Assembly (NCBI RefSeq): GCF_000142805.1
Contig: NC_013082.1
Span: 1,364,001-1,428,000, forward strand
Length of the DNA stretch: 64,000 nucleotides
From: Lachancea thermotolerans CBS 6340
Lineage: Eukaryota > Ascomycota > Saccharomycetes > Saccharomycetales > Saccharomycetaceae
Direction: 5' to 3'
Positions 58,812-64,000 of this stretch are shown one piece after another; position 1 is the stretch's first letter; every line of letters begins with the position of its first letter. The translations under genes and the position numbers were made by a program. Under the pieces are notes generated by a model that was not told the DNA's origin, made no database searches, and saw nothing but the letters and a program-made list of their open reading frames with translations.

Positions 58812-59897
58812 ATGCCAGACGCTAAAAAGTGGGCAAACTCTGAGGATGGATCCTTCAAAAGACAAGTTTCGTCATTCAGGGAGACAATTTCGGCATCTCA
58901 CCCGGTTTTCAAGCCAGGGAAAGGGCGCTACTGGCTGTACGTGTCACTAGCATGCCCTTGGGCCCACCGCACGCTCATAACCAGGGTCTTAAAGGGACTG
59001 ACTTCAGTTATCGGGGTTTCCGTGGTGCACTGGCACATGGACGAAAAGGGCTGGCGCTTTTTACCCGCGGGAGATGGCTCCAAAGACAAGTGTTTCGAGC
59101 CCAGTGCGGGGATCGCTTGCACTCCAGAGTCACAGTCCACCGCTGGCGTGACAAGTGAGTCGACAAGGGCCGGCGTGGATGGCACCCCTGATCACAATTA
59201 CGGGTTTGCCCGACTCAGCGACCTGTACTACAAGGCCAAGCCAGACTACCAAGCGCGCTTTACGGTTCCTATCTTATGGGACTTAGAGACTGAGACTATT
59301 GTCAATAACGAGAGCTCTGAGATTATCCGCATTCTGAACAGCGGGGTCTTCGACGAGTTCGCGGACCCACAGACAAACCCACTCGACCTCGTTCCTCTCA
59401 AGTTGGAGTCACAGATTGAGGAGATAAATTCCTGGGTTTACGACCACATCAACAACGGCGTATACAAGTCTGGCTTTGCTGAGTCTCAGGAGGTCTACGA
59501 ACGCGAAGTCACAGGCGTTTTCGAGCACCTCGATCGTTTGGAGCACATTCTGAGCGTTAACTACAAGGCCGCCGTGACTAAGTATGGCGAGAAAGACGCC
59601 GCTTCCCGTCTTTATCTTATCAACGAGCAGCTGACTGAGGCGGATCTCAGGCTCTACCCCACTATTGTGCGTTTTGATCCCGTCTACGTCCAGCACTTTA
59701 AGTGTAATCTGTCGACCATCCGCGCCGGCTACAAGATGATTGACCTGTGGCTACGAAACATGTACTGGAACCACTCAGCTTTCCGCTCCACAACGAGCTT
59801 CGACCACATCAAGCTGCACTACACCCGGAGCCATCCAAGAATCAATCCTCTCGCGATTACGCCGCTAGGGCCCAAACCAGACATTCTGCCGCTGTAA
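58812..59897 (+). CDS. ECM4: Omega-class glutathione transferase Ecm4/Gto2
   Basis: 361-residue protein matching S. cerevisiae Ecm4 (YKR076W, 370 aa). The thioredoxin-like domain carries the catalytic Cys in YVSLACPWAHRTLITR (C48). Further blocks are ARFTVPILWDLETETIVNNE, then SSEIIRILNSGVFDEF and the helical domain QLTEADLRLYPTIVRFDPVY, ending in HTRSHPRINPL-type sequence and PLGPKPDILPL. Omega GSTs act as thiol transferases / glutathionyl-hydroquinone reductases rather than classical conjugating enzymes. The ATG at 58812 gives the conserved N-terminus with FKRQVSSFRETIS. Residues 100-145 are variable compared with S. cerevisiae. Confidence 0.96.
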   Translation: MPDAKKWANSEDGSFKRQVSSFRETISASHPVFKPGKGRYWLYVSLACPWAHRTLITRVLKGLTSVIGVSVVHWHMDEKGWRFLPAGDGSKDKCFEPSAGIACTPESQSTAGVTSESTRAGVDGTPDHNYGFARLSDLYYKAKPDYQARFTVPILWDLETETIVNNESSEIIRILNSGVFDEFADPQTNPLDLVPLKLESQIEEINSWVYDHINNGVYKSGFAESQEVYEREVTGVFEHLDRLEHILSVNYKAAVTKYGEKDAASRLYLINEQLTEADLRLYPTIVRFDPVYVQHFKCNLSTIRAGYKMIDLWLRNMYWNHSAFRSTTSFDHIKLHYTRSHPRINPLAITPLGPKPDILPL

Positions 59898-60303
59898 CTG
59901 CTGTCGTCACGTTCTCTACATGTTCTATCCCAATGAGGCAAGTATTTAGGTCTAATTTTATGCCACGCAAGTAAATCTAAAATAGGGAAGCTCCTGAAAC
60001 TACGAAGAATAGCGAAGGGGGGTGTTACGACTCCATTGGCGATCTCTAAGACTCTTAGCTATTAGCAGTACCAATGTTATATATTTTATTGTTCACGCGT
60101 TTTGATTCCTCAAATTGACGCGTCTGTTGAAAATTTTAGCTCTCCTAAACCTCATCTGGCATGAAACTCCTATTGGGGTGAACCTCCCGAACACCAAGAG
60201 CTCAAGGATAAGAATTTATCGACCCAGTGATTGTTGAGCGCTTTTTGGCCGAGTTGAAGTTTCAAGGAGTGTCAACTTGGATCTCGACGCCCACGAATCA
60301 AAC
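59898..60303. other. ECM4-MSA intergenic region
   Basis: 406 bp serving as promoter of the MSA1/MSA2 gene. ACGCGT-like sequences TCACGCGT (60092-60099) and GACGCGTC (60118-60125) are present. ACGCG is the MBF (MCB) core, which would fit a G1/S-regulated gene. TATATATTTTAT is at 60076-60087. Confidence 0.4.
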
Positions 60304-61644
60304 ATGGCTGAATCAGGCGGGCGCAAGAAGCGCGGCAGACCGCCCCTAACGAAGAATTATGCGAACCCTATGGACAGTCCGATGGCGCAAACATCCCTTA
60401 AGATGCAGAAGTTGGCTTCGCCCGCATTTTCAAAGCCTTTAATGAAAGTCGCTACGTCAGAAAAAACCACGCAATCAACTAAGAAGCAGTGCGTGCCCGA
60501 CGCGGATTCTCTCCAGACGGGCAAGCACCGCGGCGTGCTGCTTTCAACACCCGTAAAGAGAAGCCAGGCCAATCGTCCTGAGTCCTCTCCTCTCACCCCT
60601 GCTGACAACTTATTCTCGTCGGGTTCTAAAGCTTACGCATTTGGCAGCTCACCCATTAGGCCCGACTGCGCGCTAGAGACACCAACAAAAATGCCTCCAC
60701 AACAACTGTCGCAATTCAAATTTTCGCTGTGCATTGGTGGTGACGGTAAAGCTAAAATTGCTGACTCGACGACAAACGCTAAATCAAGCGGGCCTTTCCC
60801 AGTTCAAAAATCAACTGCTAGCAAGTTTGACAAAAAGGCTGTTCTGGGTCTGTTGGAAAAGATGAAGAGCTCTCAAAGCGAGTCAGATCACAAGGAAGCC
60901 TCAGCAGTGCCATCACCGAAACGGTCCATGGTTCGCCCCAGCGAGGTCTTCTCCGAACCTCTGCCATCATCTCCGAAAAACACCTTACCGGAGCAGCCTG
61001 CAATGCCATGGACACCCAATTGTTCAGCTGTTTTTCAATTAAAGACAGGCTTCACGCCAGAGACTACCGAAAATGAGGTCCTTGGTGCCCCTGCTAAAGT
61101 TTCAGACCCTCTGCCTGCAAAGTTTTCTCAAGATAGATATAGGTCGAGGTCGAGCAGCTCTGTTTTCAAACTATCTTCTGGCGATCCCCTTTTAATGACT
61201 GACGACCCCAATACTGAACTATTTGTTTCGCACCAAAATGGTAGTGTCTCGACCGATCTCTTTTTCCAACAGCTGCTGGCTTCCCCAAGAAGACCCCTGC
61301 CCTACTTGAACACATCTCCGTCGCTGACGGACCTAGGCTCCCCTAAGCACCTGTTTCGACATGAGCTGCAGAGCTACCCCCTGGCAGTTCAGCGCGTGCC
61401 TGGGCATAAGTCAACTCAACAAAAAATGAATCATCCTTCTACACCACTGGCCGAAGAGGGAAACGATTACTCAGTGTCTATTCAGTGCACTCCTCTCATA
61501 CAGCAAACGATGAGTGGTTCCTTGAACAAGTCCTTTGGTCATTGTTTTGGTCAAAACTCTATGTCAGTTGCACAGCAACCGAAGCACCTGGCACAAGATG
61601 ATGCCCGGTTGGCACTTCGAAAGCTTATTGGCGGGTCCAAATAG
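60304..61644 (+). CDS. MSA1/MSA2: Msa1/Msa2-type SBF/MBF co-regulator
   Basis: 446-residue, largely disordered Ser/Pro-rich protein. It starts at the first ATG with MAESGGRKKRGRPPLTKNYA; the KRGRPPL element is AT-hook-like and shared with the Msa proteins. Many SP/TP sites (DSPMAQ, SSPIRPD, PSPKRS, SSPKNT) suggest Cdk control. The C-terminal DDARLALRKLIGGSK is a short conserved motif. It is the single counterpart of MSA1 (YOR066W) and MSA2 (YKR077W), which bind the G1 factors SBF and MBF. Identity rests on these short motifs and on the exact position between YKR076W and YOR067C homologues. The length is between Msa2 (363) and Msa1 (629). Confidence 0.83.
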   Translation: MAESGGRKKRGRPPLTKNYANPMDSPMAQTSLKMQKLASPAFSKPLMKVATSEKTTQSTKKQCVPDADSLQTGKHRGVLLSTPVKRSQANRPESSPLTPADNLFSSGSKAYAFGSSPIRPDCALETPTKMPPQQLSQFKFSLCIGGDGKAKIADSTTNAKSSGPFPVQKSTASKFDKKAVLGLLEKMKSSQSESDHKEASAVPSPKRSMVRPSEVFSEPLPSSPKNTLPEQPAMPWTPNCSAVFQLKTGFTPETTENEVLGAPAKVSDPLPAKFSQDRYRSRSSSSVFKLSSGDPLLMTDDPNTELFVSHQNGSVSTDLFFQQLLASPRRPLPYLNTSPSLTDLGSPKHLFRHELQSYPLAVQRVPGHKSTQQKMNHPSTPLAEEGNDYSVSIQCTPLIQQTMSGSLNKSFGHCFGQNSMSVAQQPKHLAQDDARLALRKLIGGSK

Positions 61645-61801
61645 GCTAATTTACGAAGCGACGGACACCTTAAATTGTCCGGAGCAACTTTATGCACATA
61701 CTACGTCCCAAACACTATGATTTAATTAGTCGCTACCCAACCAAACAATTGTAATTTATTGTAATGTTTATTCTATATTAGCTGAAATAAAGATTTCCGG
61801 T

Positions 61802-63469
61802 TTATTTCCAGATGGGCTCATCAAAGTTGTAAAGCCAAGAAAGTCCCATCCAGCTACTTAGTATGCCAATTGAGCAGTAAATGCTGTATATCATCAAGCC
61901 AGCAAACTCGAATTTCTGCAAAAGCGCATATCTCCATTTAAGTGATTCCAGAATTTCAACACCAATGACTAGAGGAATAAGCAGTACAATGTAAGAAAGG
62001 GCAAATCGATCAAAAAAGAACACGCGGCGCTGGACGCTTGAGGAAATCTTCGTCACTTGTCTTAATGCAGAAAAGTAGATGATGCACCAAACTAACGTGT
62101 AGAGCAGTTTGATGAGAAACTCTTGAGGCTCATGCAGTAGTGGAAAGAGAGAAACATAACCAGCAGAAGCCACTAAATGGAACGGAGTGAGTAGTCTTCG
62201 ATCTGTTGTAACCAGAAAGGAGAAGGGGATGATAATTAGGAGGACCGCTTTCTCGTGGACATGCCAGCCAAACAAAAAAGAGGCGAACCCACAGAGTGTC
62301 AAGGAGCCAACAAACCTTTCAAAAGAGGGACTGAAAAGTACCGGTATAACGGCCAAAATTTGGTAGAAAAGAGTCAAAATAAATGTCAATTTGGGCTGAA
62401 TCTGGGGCAAAATAACAAAATAAACATCTTGAACGAGCCCTTTGGTACCAACGTTGTATTGTTGTAATTTCGTTTTTATTTCATCGATTGTTACAGGTAT
62501 CAGCGGAGGAGAAACAACCTGGGTCAAAAATTTGTGAACGTAAGGGACTTTCAAAAAGAACAGGGTTAATACCTTATCAAGCGCCGAATACAAGGCCCAG
62601 AAATTGGGAGCCCAGTAAGCATGCGTCAAACCTCTGGAAAAAGGAAACAGCCGCGACATTAGCTGTGGCAGCTGGTAAATGAAAGGGGCGAAGCAAACCG
62701 CAAATACACTCAACACGACCGTCCCAAGCTTGAAAAGGTTCTTCCACCTCACCATCGATATCAAGTCATTGTAAGTCCTGAAACGGAAATTCGAGAAATC
62801 TAAGATGTAGACCCGTAACAGGAATGCAAAAAAGCTGGGCGCTAAGTAAAGAAAAATGTGTTTAAAGCATAATGCGGTGCTAAAGAAAAACCCACATAGT
62901 AGGTACCTCTGATGCTTAGCCGCGACAATAGACGCAATCAAAATAGCGAACAAGAATCCATTGTATTGAAAGTGGATGTGATCAATTATCAGGAAGCCTG
63001 GGGAGAGTACTATGCTGCTCGCCACAACAAAGTTGGCTGAACGGTCGCTTATGTGGCTTTTGTTGATATACACCTGTAATACAACGAAGAGCAAAATCTC
63101 GCTCACAATTACAGTAACGCGCTGGAAAACAATTGTAGGTAAGCCAAATTGACCAACTGCCACGATATCCAAGCAACCATCATCTTGTACTCTCTGAGGT
63201 ACGAATTGAGACAGCAACCACTCAAAGTAGGCGAAGAAGGGTGGGTAATCGAGGGTCCACTGACTAGTGGACTCATAATACCATTTATGCAAAGGAAGTT
63301 TGTTCGTAATTGCCAGCCAATTGCGATGAACATCAAAATCTGTGCTCACATATGCTGGAATCAACAGCAACTTTAATGCCGTTGAGCTAACCCAAAAATT
63401 CCAAAGCGAGAACTTTCGTGTATCCTTGACGGTCTCACTTTTGCCGCGCTTCTTCAGAGCCTTGGGCAT
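61802..63469 (-). CDS. ALG8: ER alpha-1,3-glucosyltransferase Alg8
   Basis: 555-residue polytopic ER membrane protein (S. cerevisiae YOR067C, 577 aa). It adds the second glucose to the dolichol-linked N-glycan precursor from dolichyl-phosphate glucose. The ALG6/ALG8 luminal signature is WTLDYPPFFAYFEWLLSQF. Other blocks are SRLFPFSRGLTHAYWAPNFW, then ALYSALDKVL and FGWHVHEKAVLLIIIPFSFL. About eleven to twelve membrane helices are visible. The start MPKALKKRGKSE is followed by the first helix. Divergent from VPS5 with 139 bp between starts. Confidence 0.97.
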   Translation of the reverse strand: MPKALKKRGKSETVKDTRKFSLWNFWVSSTALKLLLIPAYVSTDFDVHRNWLAITNKLPLHKWYYESTSQWTLDYPPFFAYFEWLLSQFVPQRVQDDGCLDIVAVGQFGLPTIVFQRVTVIVSEILLFVVLQVYINKSHISDRSANFVVASSIVLSPGFLIIDHIHFQYNGFLFAILIASIVAAKHQRYLLCGFFFSTALCFKHIFLYLAPSFFAFLLRVYILDFSNFRFRTYNDLISMVRWKNLFKLGTVVLSVFAVCFAPFIYQLPQLMSRLFPFSRGLTHAYWAPNFWALYSALDKVLTLFFLKVPYVHKFLTQVVSPPLIPVTIDEIKTKLQQYNVGTKGLVQDVYFVILPQIQPKLTFILTLFYQILAVIPVLFSPSFERFVGSLTLCGFASFLFGWHVHEKAVLLIIIPFSFLVTTDRRLLTPFHLVASAGYVSLFPLLHEPQEFLIKLLYTLVWCIIYFSALRQVTKISSSVQRRVFFFDRFALSYIVLLIPLVIGVEILESLKWRYALLQKFEFAGLMIYSIYCSIGILSSWMGLSWLYNFDEPIWK

Positions 63470-63608
63470 CTGGGTGTTCGCTCTATCTTTGTCTTCGCTG
63501 GCGTTTTTGGTAGTGTATGAAATAGTTCCATTTTGTTGTCCTTAATTTATCATTATCAATCTGTCTTGACGAATAACGAAAAACAGACGGTAAGGAGAAG
63601 GACCGAGG

Positions 63609-64000
63609 ATGGATTACGAGGACGAACTTAGTGCTCCAGTGTGGGACGACCAGGGCCCACGCGAAGAAAGCAAGACAGAAGACGAGCTTTCCAAAACATT
63701 CGCTAATCTGAGCACAGACCCTGCAGTCGAAGAACACGAAGGAAGCACTTGGAATGCAAAGAATATAGAGCATGAAGAGGAGGTGGATGAGGTCCAAAAC
63801 CATTCGAAAAACCTAATTTCGTCGTTGGCACCCGAAGAAGATCCCCTCAGCAGTCTTTCAGTAAGCGAAGCAGTAAGATCTCCGCAAAAGGGCGAAGCCC
63901 TTTTTGGCGACTCGGGAAGTGCACCGCTTGAAGCCCATGAGGACACCTCCAACGAAGCTCACGAAACGTCCGCTATATCCAAGAATTACACGAAGCCCAA
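63609..64000 (+). CDS. VPS5: Retromer sorting nexin Vps5, N-terminal part (runs off the right edge)
   Basis: 130 codons are visible. The product starts MDYEDELSAPVWDDQGP, as S. cerevisiae Vps5 starts MDYEDNLEAPVWDE, and KNLISSLAPEEDPLSSLSV matches DDLINSLAPEQDPIADL. This is the acidic disordered N-terminus; the PX and BAR domains lie outside the window. Vps5 with Vps17 forms the membrane-bending part of retromer for endosome-to-Golgi recycling. ALG8-VPS5 adjacency equals YOR067C-YOR069W. Confidence 0.93.
   Translation, partial: MDYEDELSAPVWDDQGPREESKTEDELSKTFANLSTDPAVEEHEGSTWNAKNIEHEEEVDEVQNHSKNLISSLAPEEDPLSSLSVSEAVRSPQKGEALFGDSGSAPLEAHEDTSNEAHETSAISKNYTKP

Overview
This window is nuclear DNA of a budding yeast in the Saccharomycetaceae. 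Genes are compact and mostly intronless, the few introns carry GTATGT / TACTAAC / AG signals, and almost every protein aligns to a Saccharomyces cerevisiae protein recalled from memory. The gene order is that of a lineage that did NOT undergo the whole-genome duplication (WGD). Genes that S. cerevisiae has split between two chromosomes are interleaved here as single copies: YOR038-069 with YDR270-277 in the left third, then YOR049-069 with YKR067-077 in the rest. Moderate GC content plus this order fits Lachancea best, with other non-WGD genera possible. The genus is an inference and the species cannot be decided from the sequence.

Layout. 0-8.5 kb: HIR2 (partial), CKB2, CCC2 (copper ATPase with three metal-binding domains), GLO2/GLO4, CUE5/DON1 and, on the minus strand after CUE5, the C/D snoRNA snR62. 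9.3-10.8 kb: a divergent DXO/RAI1-family gene, the only gene that looks inserted into the ancestral order. 12-24 kb: WHI2, IRC23/BSC2, TOM6, PMP3 (spliced), DBP5 (spliced), MTH1/STD1, a tRNA-Glu(CTC) and RAT1. 24.6-28.3 kb: a GC-rich island with RSB1 and the 5' half of GPT2/SCT1. 29.6-45.9 kb: BET3, ETT1, MET1, the YKR070W HAD protein, TMC1, DRE2, SIS2/VHS3, NOB1, SGT1, ASE1. 46.4-64 kb: tRNA-Lys(TTT) with intron, AIM29 (spliced), LPL1, SLD7, CKA2, a YOR062C/YKR075C homologue, RPL3, YNG1, CYT1 (spliced), ECM4, MSA1/MSA2, ALG8 and the start of VPS5.

Most genes are independent housekeeping genes rather than one system. Functional links are: two casein kinase 2 subunits (CKB2, CKA2); nuclear 5'-end RNA decay (RAT1 and a DXO/RAI1-like gene); ribosome biogenesis (snR62, NOB1, RPL3); and glucose signalling. 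For the last, both MTH1/STD1 and the YOR062C homologue sit downstream of dense clusters of CGGANNA (Rgt1-type) sites. The most unusual non-coding feature is a group of eight CACGTG E-boxes within 386 bp of the YOR062C-RPL3 intergenic region.

No transposons, LTR elements, centromere, CRISPR or virus-like sequence were recognised. All comparisons with S. cerevisiae are from memory and no database search was run.
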